A stretch of 6,059 bases of DNA from Acidobacteriaceae bacterium (GCA_030049955.1 JASIJX010000579.1:1-6059); one strand, 5' to 3'; shown: positions 1-6,059, numbered from the stretch's first letter. Numbers and translations are program-made. The notes: generated by a model not told the origin, from the sequence alone.

Positions 1-2312
1 AAGAATGAATCGGCGTCGCCGTTCACATTGGCGTAGCTCGTGGGCTCGTACGTGCCGGGGCTGAAGCTCGCTTGAGGCACCAGGTCCGCGGCGCTGTCGG
101 AGAACTCGTAGTTGCCCGCGCTCAACACCGTGGTATTGGACCCGGTATTCGAGAAGAAATCCAGAGCCGCGCCAGTCGGGCCCTCGACAAGCGCCTCGGT
201 CTCGTTGATCCCCTCGCTGCTCGTGTAATAGTTCTCGAGCGTCAGCGTCACCGCGCTCACCGCGCCTGGCAGGTTGGCAACGTAGATATTCGAGGGATTC
301 GGTGTAAAGGCGCCCTTGTTTCCGGTAGCCGAAGTGACCGCGCCCGTATTGCACGCGCTGATCACGTTGCCGCTCACAGTAAAGGCGGTGGCATCGTCGA
401 TGCGCTGCCAGAGCGAACTGGAACTCGGATCGTCGCTCGAGTCGCCATTGTAGCTGGCCGTGATGTCGTGATCGCCCTCGCTCAGCGAACTGGTGGTGAA
501 CGTCGCCACCCCACTCGAATTGAGCGTAACCACATTGTTGCCGCTCACCGTCCCCGCCGGCGCCACGCCATTATCGAGGAAGGTCACCGTCCCGCCCGAT
601 GTTACCGGGCTGCCGCCGGCCGTCACCGTCGCAGTAAGAGTGACCGGCGTCCCGGCGTACTGGTCCTGCCGGCTGCTCGTCAGCGTGGTGGTGGTGGCTA
701 CGCCGGTGTTTATGTCGAAGGTCAAACACCAGCCGCTGCCGATGGTGATCGCCGGAGCGCCATTTGCGCTGCTTACATACAGCGACCAATCGCCGTCGGC
801 TGGAGCTCCGTTGAAGTTACTCTCGAAGGTTTCCGTCGCAGCCCCGCGCGGCGGCGCGTCGTTGACCGTGCCCGGAACTTGCGGAATGCTTGAATCGATG
901 CTCGGCGCAGCACTCGTCGCGAACCCGTACAGCGAATCGTTGTCATACGCGTCGTAATTGCCCGTGGCCGGCGCCTCATCGCCTTGCGGCGTTTGACCGG
1001 CATTGTCATAAAACGTCAGGTTCACGCTCGAAGCCGAGTCTAACGCCCACGCGCTATCGAGGAAATCCAGGTTATGCGCGCCGCCCGGCGCAACCAGCAG
1101 AAACTGGTCGAAAATTCCCTGCGAGCCGGTCACGTCCTCGAGCTCGACCGTGACGTTGCCCACCGTGGTGCCCGCAGCGTACGCAGTGCTGGGAACGGTA
1201 ATAACCGACGGATAGGCCTGCGGCTCGCCGGAATTCGGCACGCTCATTGAGCCGGTATTGCACCATTCATTCGTCGCCGGGTTTGTGGCCGTAGCTTCCA
1301 CCAGCTCGCTCATGCTTCCGGAGCTGGCGTCGAACCCGGTGCCGGGTGTGAACGATGCCGCAATCGTGGACTCGCCCTGCCCCATCGTGCTGCCGGAAAC
1401 AATGCACTGCGCCGTGCCGCTATCACCGCTGTCACTGAGCGCCTTACCCGAGCAGCCGCTGATCGTGCTTCCGTTCAACGAAAAAGTGACCGTGCCGCTC
1501 GGCGTCGTCGAGGACGAAACCGTGGCTGTAAATGTGGCGCTGTTGGTTGCATTGACGGGGTTCGGCGAGGCGGCGATAGTCGTGGTTGTGGGCAGATTCT
1601 CCGTGGCTACATAGCTAAAGGTCAGCGTCCAGCTGCTCACCGTGATGGCCGATGTGTACCCTTCGAAGTTCTGCACATAAAGCGTCCAGGTTCCGTTCGG
1701 ATCTGTCTTCCCGTCGCCAAAGGTGCCATTCAAGGTTGCGCTTCCATCGGTCTGCGGGTACGACACCCCGGTAACAGGTAGAGGGGGTCCGAAATTGTCA
1801 TCGAAATACGAGCTGGGCTCTACGGTAACGGAGCCGGAGTGTTGCCACGGCGCGTCATAGGGCGCCGCAGAGGAGCCGTCCTTGACCGTGATATCGACGT
1901 TCAGAAGATTCGAGCCGGAATCGCTATCATCATCGCCGTCCACGCCGTCGCCGGTCGAGCCAAGCAGCATATACATAGTGCCATTCGGCGATTCAAGCCA
2001 GAAGCCGGCCGCATCCATGCTGGCCAAACTCGCACCGCAGGTTGTGGACGTGGGACAGGTTGTGACCCCGTCGAGCGTCACCTGGACCGTCTCGACCGCG
2101 TAATTCGACGCGACGCCGCTCACACTGATGGAAGAACTCGCAGCAGTGCTCTGGCTGTTGCCGAGATTAATGCCCGACGCGCTGGTGAATGTCGTCGTCT
2201 GCGCGTGGGCTGCGGCGCTGGCGAGCGCCAGGCAGAATCCGGCGGCAAGCTGCGGCCAGTTGCGCCGGCGCAGAGCCGGCACAAGGATAGAAACCAAGGC
2301 GGAAAGTCGCAT
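1..2312 (-). CDS. Secreted multidomain protein with alternating P-domain-like and bacterial Ig-like repeats (3' end outside window)
   Basis: The frame is open from ATG at 2312 to the left edge: 770 codons, no stop, so the C-terminus is missing. Residues 1-37 form a signal peptide: basic start with RRR at 15-17, a hydrophobic stretch ending LALASAAAHA, and an AHA cleavage site before Gln38. The mature part is rich in Ser, Thr, Gly and Asn and shows five modules: P-like (about 42-234), Ig-like (about 240-342), P-like (about 350-533), Ig-like (about 538-639) and P-like (640 to the edge). The first two P-like modules end in the family's closing pattern, GTWTLYVQNF...ITVSSWTLTF and GDWSLYVSS...ITIGSGWCLTF. 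The Ig-like modules carry TTTT(I/L), (A)TFTATV/TLTATV and GTVTF strands as in Big_3-type repeats. Module 1 has an acidic loop (122-132) that could bind calcium. No catalytic domain is visible; one could lie in the missing part. It is probably exported and adhesive or structural; that role is inferred. The start is fixed by the signal peptide and the RBS. Confidence 0.88.
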   Translation of the reverse strand, partial: MRLSALVSILVPALRRRNWPQLAAGFCLALASAAAHAQTTTFTSASGINLGNSQSTAASSSISVSGVASNYAVETVQVTLDGVTTCPTSTTCGASLASMDAAGFWLESPNGTMYMLLGSTGDGVDGDDDSDSGSNLLNVDITVKDGSSAAPYDAPWQHSGSVTVEPSSYFDDNFGPPLPVTGVSYPQTDGSATLNGTFGDGKTDPNGTWTLYVQNFEGYTSAITVSSWTLTFSYVATENLPTTTTIAASPNPVNATNSATFTATVSSSTTPSGTVTFSLNGSTISGCSGKALSDSGDSGTAQCIVSGSTMGQGESTIAASFTPGTGFDASSGSMSELVEATATNPATNEWCNTGSMSVPNSGEPQAYPSVITVPSTAYAAGTTVGNVTVELEDVTGSQGIFDQFLLVAPGGAHNLDFLDSAWALDSASSVNLTFYDNAGQTPQGDEAPATGNYDAYDNDSLYGFATSAAPSIDSSIPQVPGTVNDAPPRGAATETFESNFNGAPADGDWSLYVSSANGAPAITIGSGWCLTFDINTGVATTTTLTSSRQDQYAGTPVTLTATVTAGGSPVTSGGTVTFLDNGVAPAGTVSGNNVVTLNSSGVATFTTSSLSEGDHDITASYNGDSSDDPSSSSLWQRIDDATAFTVSGNVISACNTGAVTSATGNKGAFTPNPSNIYVANLPGAVSAVTLTLENYYTSSEGINETEALVEGPTGAALDFFSNTGSNTTVLSAGNYEFSDSAADLVPQASFSPGTYEPTSYANVNGDADSF

Positions 2313-2321
2313 CAGAACAGG

Positions 2322-2327
2322 TCTCCT
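2322..2327 (-). promoter_or_regulatory. Ribosome binding site of the P/Ig-repeat gene
   Basis: On the minus strand AGGAGA lies 9 bases before the ATG at 2312, a near-consensus Shine-Dalgarno match at good spacing. It supports that ATG as the true start, in agreement with the signal peptide that follows it. I could not find a convincing -35/-10 pair upstream. Confidence 0.7.
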
Positions 2328-2773
2328 GCACGATGGGGAAATCGACAACCAGCAACGCCACTCGACGCGGTGGCACAATTGCCCTCCCTGGCAGGAGCGG
2401 TACACAATGTAAACGATGGACTCGTTCGGGAGTAAATGGCCCGATAATGAAAACAGAAGAGTCCGAGATTAGTACAGATTCAGCCGAGTTTCCGGATCCC
2501 GGTGCGGAAGGGAGAGCCAGCTCTTGGGAGGTGCAGGCAAATTATGCCCGATTACCTCGCGATAAATCAAAAGAAATCTCACCGTTCCCGATGGTCAGAA
2601 AAGATCGTGCACAGGCTGTGGAGCGTTCCGGGACACACACTGTTTCAGCTCTGATAATTGCCTATCCCGCCAGTATTAACCTCTTCCGATTCTTAGTTTC
2701 GCCCCGCCGCAACGCCGTTGAATAATCCAGGCTGCATGCACAGACGAACCACCGGATGCATTACTTTGGTGCG
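2328..2773. other. Intergenic stretch without a supported gene
   Basis: This holds the upstream region of the minus-strand P/Ig gene, so its promoter is presumably here, but no clear sigma-70 pair stands out. A short inverted repeat (TGCC, 6-base gap, GGCA, with overlapping CTCC/GGAG arms) lies near 2380-2396. A plus-strand open frame (2333-2725) crosses the region, but it has no ribosome binding site, no recognisable domain and an unremarkable composition. Base composition falls from the GC-rich pattern of the P/Ig gene to a more mixed one after about 2440. Confidence 0.5.
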
Positions 2774-2991
2774 ACTGCTGAATCCGGCCATCCATCGGCA
2801 AACTCAGAAACCGCATGCCAGTGGTCCTTCGGCAGCAGGACTACCAGCGATGGCTGGAGCCGGGCGATCCGACGAGGTTGCCTACTGACCTGCTGAGGCC
2901 CTACGATGCCCATGAGATGAAGGCGTGGAAGTTCAACGCACGGGTCGGCAATGTCCGCAACAACGATCCAGAGTGCCTTGAGGAGCTTTGA
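2774..2991 (+). pseudogene. 3' remnant of an SRAP-family (YedK/HMCES-type) peptidase gene
   Basis: From ATG at 2815 to TGA at 2989-2991 the frame encodes 58 residues matching the C-terminal end of SRAP proteins: MPVVL at 1-5, YQRWLEP at 10-16, DLLRPY at 25-30, EMKAW at 34-38, then RVGNVRNNDPECLE at 43-56. In intact members (usually about 200-240 residues) this segment follows a conserved His-x-Arg just before MPV. Here an Arg codon precedes ATG, but the frame then meets TGA at 2779. The bases from 2774 (ACT GCT GAA TCC) resemble the preceding TTE-type segment in another frame, so at least one small indel separates the pieces. The N-terminal catalytic Cys2 and nearly all of the domain are absent. 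SRAP proteins crosslink to abasic sites in single-stranded DNA; this fragment cannot do so. The family call is firm from the C-terminal motifs; the exact left border is uncertain. Confidence 0.8.
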
Positions 2992-3104
2992 TGTTTCTAT
3001 ATCGCTCGATCGGCGGCGTGAGCATATGCCGCCTCCTCCTGCCCGTACAATGAGCCGTTGCAGTACTAGCGTTCGAGCGTGCAGATAGACTGAGTGGGGT
3101 CTCT

Positions 3105-3278
3105 ATGGGCGACCGCAAGCCGAATCATCGCGAACTTGACGAATTGGAACGGATGTTCCTCGTGAAGGATGCGCGGGGGCAGGCATACAAGGACCCTTCG
3201 GTTAGTTTTCGCAGATCGGGATTCAGCCCAAATCCACACACGTGTGTGTGGCCCTCCTTGTGGAGATTTTTTCAATAA
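3105..3278 (+). CDS. Possible small hypothetical protein, 57 residues
   Basis: ATG at 3105 opens a 57-codon frame ending in TAA at 3276-3278. A GGGG run lies 5 bases upstream, a poor but possible ribosome binding site. The first 31 residues are hydrophilic and charged (HRELDELERMFLVKDARG at 8-25) and look protein-like. The rest is irregular, and its last codons run through the palindrome at 3235-3248. I recognise no family. It may be real, a fragment of something larger, or chance; chance is at least as likely. The frame stays open upstream to a TGA near 3053, so a longer form from an alternative start is possible. Confidence 0.18.
   Translation: MGDRKPNHRELDELERMFLVKDARGQAYKDPSVSFRRSGFSPNPHTCVWPSLWRFFQ
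3235..3248. repeat. Perfect 14-bp palindrome CACACACGTGTGTG
   Basis: The sequence CACACACGTGTGTG is its own reverse complement, centred on the CG at 3241-3242. It consists of alternating purines and pyrimidines. It could be a protein-binding site or a short cruciform or hairpin; no partner site or regulator is visible in the window. Confidence 0.45.
3254..3272 (+). terminator. Weak terminator-like hairpin with T run
   Basis: CTCC, a TTGT loop and GGAG form a four-base-pair stem, followed by A and then six T residues. The T run fits intrinsic termination, but the stem is very short. It could end transcripts from the SRAP remnant or the small frame at 3105; with such a short stem it may equally be chance. 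Confidence 0.2.
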
Positions 3279-3355
3279 CCTGGCGACTTTTCCACGGGGC
3301 GAGGGTCCCATGAATATCGCACAGCTTAATTCCTGCCAATAATCCGAAACGCCGA

Positions 3356-3383
3356 TTTTCATTCCTGTCGCCTAAACGATAAC
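3356..3383 (+). promoter_or_regulatory. Possible sigma-70-like promoter for the orphan gene at 3492
   Basis: TTTTCA (4 of 6 to TTGACA) and GATAAC (4 of 6 to TATAAT) are separated by 16 bases. A start about 7 bases downstream would leave a leader of roughly 100 bases that includes the stem-loop at 3431-3447. The match is partial and the surroundings are AT-richer than the flanks, so chance occurrence is likely enough. Confidence 0.18.
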
Positions 3384-3491
3384 TCTGTCGCAATCCGATG
3401 CATGTTTATCGGCGCATTCTTCAAATTAGTGCCCTGGAAACGAGGGCTCTCCGATAGATTGGATATGCGAGGCCCATGAGGCTGACTTCAG

Positions 3492-3821
3492 ATGCGGAAG
3501 TACCTTGAACCAGTAACGAAATTAAACGATGAGCGCGGGATTGTGTGGCAGGAATTGCTTGCGAGACCCGGTTCCCACATCCTTTCCCTTTCTGAACAAG
3601 AGTTCTACGAACTCTCGATTGAGGAGTCGGAAGATGTGTTTAGGTCAGGGTTAATCGTGAAGCAGTCTCACGCGCAGTGGATTGAAATCGATCAGCAGGT
3701 CATGTGGGAGGAACCCGTATGGGAGCGATGGCCGACGCTGAAGAAAGCTAAAGAACGGTGCGAGGAATGGAAAAGGGCGCTGGCTGCTAAGGGGTTCACT
3801 GTTTCGAATATGAACTCTTGA
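3492..3821 (+). CDS. Hypothetical acidic, tryptophan-rich protein, 109 residues
   Basis: I do not recognise the family. ATG at 3492 is the first start in this frame, since an in-frame TGA lies at 3483-3485; GAGG at 3478-3481 gives a modest ribosome binding site with a long 10-base spacer. The protein is soluble-looking, with no signal peptide or membrane segment. It has many Glu residues and six Trp, with a dense patch WEEPVWERWPTLKKAKERCEEW near 72-94 that suggests a charged C-terminal helix after a Pro-containing turn. The composition is far more protein-like than any other frame in the middle block. Third-position GC is only about half, clearly below the flanking genes, which hints at acquisition from elsewhere or relaxed selection. 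No co-oriented partner gene is near. An overlapping minus frame (3651-3860) is its shadow. Confidence 0.55.
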   Translation: MRKYLEPVTKLNDERGIVWQELLARPGSHILSLSEQEFYELSIEESEDVFRSGLIVKQSHAQWIEIDQQVMWEEPVWERWPTLKKAKERCEEWKRALAAKGFTVSNMNS

Positions 3822-4691
3822 TTTCGAGTACAGATCACCCTGGCGCCTTACCGTAACCATTGCGCAACCCCATCCTGGTGCGAGCGAGTGCCTTGTCGAT
3901 GCTGACTGAAGCTGTACGTTCCGCCTGTCTTTGGCGGTTGCACCTGCTTCGACAGTTGGAGCATCGTAAGCGACCCCGCGTTCTAGAGTTTACTGTTCTT
4001 GAGACTCGTCGCGGCCTTGATTCGGGCCGGGGCTTTCTGTTGGATGGAGCAAACTTCGAGTACAGCAATTGGAATATGCAGATTCTCATCGAAGCAGATT
4101 CTGATTGGATCGGTGCGTCCAAAGCAGAATATTTGGATCAATGGCAGAGAAGCTGGGGTTGTGATGTATCGGGAGAGGTTCTCAGAACTGACTGGTCTTG
4201 GAAGGCGGCTAATGATGGGCCCAGATGGCACTGCTAGGCTTTGACAATTTTGAGGCTCGAAGAATTGCGATGGCTGTGGGTTCTCGTGGCTCATCGAAGC
4301 TGGATTTGGCGATTTTTTACGTCCAAAATTCACATGGCACTCGATCCCAACAGATCCGGAAACTGGCCAAGCGACAATTTCCTGATGCACCCAATCAACG
4401 ACCGGCCCCAGGTCTATTCCGGAGAGACCTGGAGTCGGAGCCAGGCCGCGAGCGTTTTCTTTTTAATCAAGTTCAGGCGTTCGCTCCATCGATGGGCTTG
4501 ATTGGTCGGAGAGATTCCATTAGCAGAGTTGGAAGACTATGGTCTCCTATTCTCCCGATTCTTCATTCCGTTATTAACTGAATTTCACGTAGTTAAGCGC
4601 TCCGACAGCCGGGTGGAGAATGAAAATTCTACTACCGCCTCATGTTTGCGCTCAGAAGGATGACAGACTCAAAAAAACTGCTTAATTCCAG
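3822..4691. other. 870-base stretch with no confidently identified gene; possible decayed reading frames
   Basis: Several frames are open here on both strands, but none carries a recognised domain. The most protein-like is on plus from TTG at 3860 to TAG at 4235-4237, with NFEYSNWNMQILIEADSDW near residues 65-83. The same frame stays open after the amber codon until 4501. Frames at 3999-4244, 4225-4581 and minus 3835-4122 and 3983-4390 overlap it and look like chance. Two GC-rich inverted repeats are present: 3921-3937 (CCGCC, 7-base loop, GGCGG) and 4012-4029 (CGGCC, 8-base loop, GGCCG); neither is followed by a T run. No terminal inverted repeats or transposase motifs were seen. The simplest reading is degraded or non-coding DNA. 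Confidence 0.4.
3860..4501 (+). pseudogene. Possible interrupted reading frame of unknown function with in-frame amber codon
   Basis: Reading in one frame from TTG at 3860, 125 codons lead to TAG at 4235-4237. The frame then continues without another stop for 88 codons to a TGA ending at 4501. Both parts are rich in Trp and aromatic residues (DWSWKAANDGPRWHC before the stop; WPSDNFLMHPINDRPQVYSG after it). That would fit one gene broken by a single point mutation. Against it: no ribosome binding site precedes the rare TTG start, no domain is recognised, and competing frames overlap throughout. Treat this as a hypothesis; a chance run of open codons is the main alternative. Confidence 0.17.
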
Positions 4692-4693
4692 CT
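4671..4693 (-). terminator. Weak intrinsic terminator at the end of the sugar transferase gene
   Basis: On the minus strand AGCTG, starting inside the TAG stop codon, can pair with CAGTT across an 8-base loop. This gives five pairs including one G-U, and the downstream arm runs into seven consecutive T residues. The position immediately at the stop and the T run favour a terminator; the short, GC-poor stem argues that it is inefficient. Confidence 0.33.
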
Positions 4694-6059
4694 AACTCCC
4701 TGTGCCGGCGAAGACGACGGCGATGGTGCGGAGGAGGATCTGGAAGTCGAGCCAGACGCTCCAGTTGTCGATGTAGGTGACGTCGAGCGAGACGTAGCTG
4801 GCGAACGAGGGGTCCTGGCGGCCCTGCACCTGCCACAGGCCGGTAATGCCCGGGGTTACGTCCAGGCGGCGCAGGTGACTCAGCTTGTACTCCTTCACTT
4901 CGCTGGCCAAGGGCGGCCTTGGGCCCACGATGCTCATCTCGCCCTTGAGCACGTTCCAGAACTGCGGCAGCTCGTCGAGCGAGTACTTGCGCAGGAAACG
5001 GCCCAGGCGGGTGATGCGCGGGTCGTTGGAGACCTTAAACAGCACGCCATCGCGCTCGTTCATGTGCAGCAGCTCATCCTTCAGCTGCTCGGCGTCGGCC
5101 ACCATGGTGCGGAATTTGGTGCAGCGGAAGACGCGGCCTTTTTTGCCGATTCGCTCCGAGCTGTAGAACACCGGGCCGGGCGAGTCCAGCTTGACGGCTA
5201 CGGCGATGGCCGCCACCACCGGCGCCAGCCCAACCAGCACCAGGAGAGAGAACAGCATGTCGAAGCTGCGCTTGAAGACCAGGCCCAGCTCCGGCACCTT
5301 GCCGCAGTGCAGCGGGATGGTGGGGAACTGGCCGATGTATTCGACCGGCGAGTTCCAGGCCAGGCCGTCGTAGAGATCGGGCACTACGCGCAGATCGACG
5401 CCCTGGGTGCGCGCCTGCTCGAGCACCCCCTGCACGGTTTCGCGGTCGCAGCGCGTGGTGAAGAAGATCTCGTCGACGAACTGCTTGCGCACCTGCTGGA
5501 AGAGGGTTTCGAGCGTACCCACTACGTCCTGGGCGCGATGCGCGGCCCCAGGCTGCAGGCTCCCGCCCGGCAGCTCAATGAAGCCTTTGAAGGCGTAGCC
5601 CAGGTGGCGCAGGTTCTCAAGATGATGGCGGAGCGCGTGCGCCTCAGGGCCGGTGCCCACGATCAGCACATTGCGCGTGCCGATGCCGCGCGCAAAGCGC
5701 CGGTAGAGCAGCATGCGGTAGACCAGACGGCGCGCCCCCAGGGCAAAGGCGGACAGGGCAACGGTCACCAGCACGATCGAGCGCGGCATGTCGGGCACGT
5801 GCATCAGGTAGAGCGCGCCGGTGAGCAGAAGACCGGAGGTGAAGCAGGCCTGCGCGCTCAGCCGCTGCTCGCGGAAAAAACCGCTGAGCCGCAGCGGCTC
5901 GTAGAGATGCATGCGCCGGCTGGCGGTGAGGATCGCCAGCATGAAGCCGCACAACAGCGCTGCGGGAATGCCCAGCGGATGCTTGGGGAAGACCGTGCCC
6001 GTCCAGAAGGTCTGCACTTCAGAAAGAGAAACCGCGTGCAGCCGGTAAAGCGCCGCTGC
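4692..6059 (-). CDS. Exopolysaccharide polyprenyl-phosphate glycosyl-1-phosphate transferase (WcaJ/EPS sugar transferase family), 5' end outside window
   Basis: This inner-membrane enzyme transfers a sugar-1-phosphate from a nucleotide sugar to undecaprenyl phosphate, the first step in building an exopolysaccharide repeat unit. The frame stays open to the right edge; GTG at 6017 is internal-looking because 14 further codons (AAALYRLHAVSLSE) precede it, so the true start is outside. Numbering from that GTG: hydrophobic membrane segments at about 14-31, 56-73 and 79-97; a Rossmann-like CoA_binding_3 region with NVLIVGTGPEA at 116-126; a hydrophobic membrane-associated segment at about 253-276; then the bacterial sugar transferase domain with KFRTM (301-305), SLDELPQ (346-352, containing the Asp348-Glu349 catalytic dyad known from PglC), VGPRPP (364-369), TPGITGLWQVQGR (388-400) and YIDNW (415-419). 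All core motifs are intact. The visible 455 codons fit the usual 460-500, so little is missing. The sugar cannot be told from sequence. The remaining EPS cluster, if any, would lie to the right. Confidence 0.95.
   Translation of the reverse strand, partial: AAALYRLHAVSLSEVQTFWTGTVFPKHPLGIPAALLCGFMLAILTASRRMHLYEPLRLSGFFREQRLSAQACFTSGLLLTGALYLMHVPDMPRSIVLVTVALSAFALGARRLVYRMLLYRRFARGIGTRNVLIVGTGPEAHALRHHLENLRHLGYAFKGFIELPGGSLQPGAAHRAQDVVGTLETLFQQVRKQFVDEIFFTTRCDRETVQGVLEQARTQGVDLRVVPDLYDGLAWNSPVEYIGQFPTIPLHCGKVPELGLVFKRSFDMLFSLLVLVGLAPVVAAIAVAVKLDSPGPVFYSSERIGKKGRVFRCTKFRTMVADAEQLKDELLHMNERDGVLFKVSNDPRITRLGRFLRKYSLDELPQFWNVLKGEMSIVGPRPPLASEVKEYKLSHLRRLDVTPGITGLWQVQGRQDPSFASYVSLDVTYIDNWSVWLDFQILLRTIAVVFAGTGS

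Larger units (their letters stand above)
2992..3491. other. Intergenic stretch with marginal short frames only
   Basis: It lies between the SRAP remnant and the orphan gene at 3492. A 57-codon plus frame and a 98-codon minus frame (3066-3362) overlap antisense to each other; neither has a recognisable domain. The stretch also holds a 14-bp palindrome, a CTCC/GGAG hairpin with a T run, a possible weak promoter and a small stem-loop at 3431-3447 (GCCCT, 7-base loop, AGGGC). The last lies 44 bases before the 3492 start and could fall in its leader. Confidence 0.45.

Noticed and set aside
72..893. Plus-strand open frame of 273 codons
   Set aside because: It lies entirely antisense to the P/Ig-repeat gene. 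Its product is Arg- and Ala-rich with no domain, as expected for the opposite strand of GC-rich coding DNA.
1258..1614. Plus-strand frame of 118 codons with a hydrophobic, Val-rich product
   Set aside because: Antisense shadow of the first Ig-like module of the minus-strand gene; the Val-rich runs mirror its Thr, Ser and Asn codons.
1839..2435. Plus-strand frame of 198 codons
   Set aside because: It overlaps the signal peptide and first module of the minus-strand gene, and its product is Arg-rich with no domain or ribosome binding site.
2333..2725. Plus-strand frame of 130 codons upstream of the P/Ig gene
   Set aside because: No ribosome binding site, no family resemblance, irregular composition; it crosses the probable promoter region of the divergent gene.
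3071..3080. GTTCGAGCGT resembling a tRNA T-arm
   Set aside because: No cloverleaf could be built around it: no matching acceptor stem, D arm or anticodon arm.
3066..3362. Minus-strand frame of 98 codons
   Set aside because: No recognisable domain or convincing ribosome binding site; composition looks like translated non-coding DNA, and it is antisense to the equally doubtful frame at 3105.
3921..4029. Two GC-rich inverted repeats as terminators
   Set aside because: Stems are only five pairs and neither is followed by a T run.
3835..4122. Minus-strand frame of 95 codons, Arg-rich
   Set aside because: Considered as a transposase tail because of its basic composition, but no transposase motif or terminal inverted repeats were found.
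5644..5952. Minus-strand frame of 102 codons inside the sugar transferase gene
   Set aside because: Shifted-frame shadow of the sugar transferase; Ala-, Arg- and His-rich with no domain.
4692..6017. GTG at 6017 as the true start of the sugar transferase
   Set aside because: The frame remains open for 14 more codons to the window edge, no ribosome binding site precedes the GTG, and the family normally has additional N-terminal membrane sequence.

Overview
The window looks like chromosomal DNA of a moderately GC-rich soil or environmental bacterium. The alternating P-domain-like and Ig-like secreted protein, the polyprenyl glycosylphosphotransferase and the SRAP remnant together suggest Acidobacteriota (Terriglobales-like). 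This is an inference from protein style; no rRNA or other phylogenetic marker is present.

Left block (1-2312, minus strand): one very long reading frame starts at 2312 with a signal peptide and a good ribosome binding site, and runs off the left edge without a stop (770 codons visible). It encodes a secreted, modular beta-sandwich protein in which domains resembling the proprotein-convertase P domain alternate with bacterial Ig-like repeats in the order P-Ig-P-Ig-P.

Middle block (about 2313-4691): a gene-poor stretch of about 2.4 kb, visibly less GC-rich than its flanks. It holds the frameshifted 3' end of an SRAP (YedK/HMCES-type) peptidase gene on the plus strand, one plausible orphan gene for a 109-residue acidic, tryptophan-rich protein (3492-3821), and a few marginal open frames. 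One of these is interrupted by an in-frame amber codon. It reads like an accessory or decaying region between two conserved surface-related genes.

Right block (4692-6059, minus strand): the C-terminal 455 codons of an exopolysaccharide polyprenyl-phosphate glycosyl-1-phosphate transferase (WcaJ/EPS sugar transferase family). Its start lies beyond the right edge, and a weak terminator-like hairpin with a T run sits directly at its stop.

The two large genes are on the same strand but about 2.4 kb apart, so they are unlikely to share a transcript. Both concern the cell exterior: a secreted or surface protein and the first membrane step of exopolysaccharide repeat-unit assembly. A functional link is not shown by the sequence. 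No tRNA, rRNA, CRISPR array or intact mobile element was found, and nothing here makes a convincing case for a new multi-gene system.
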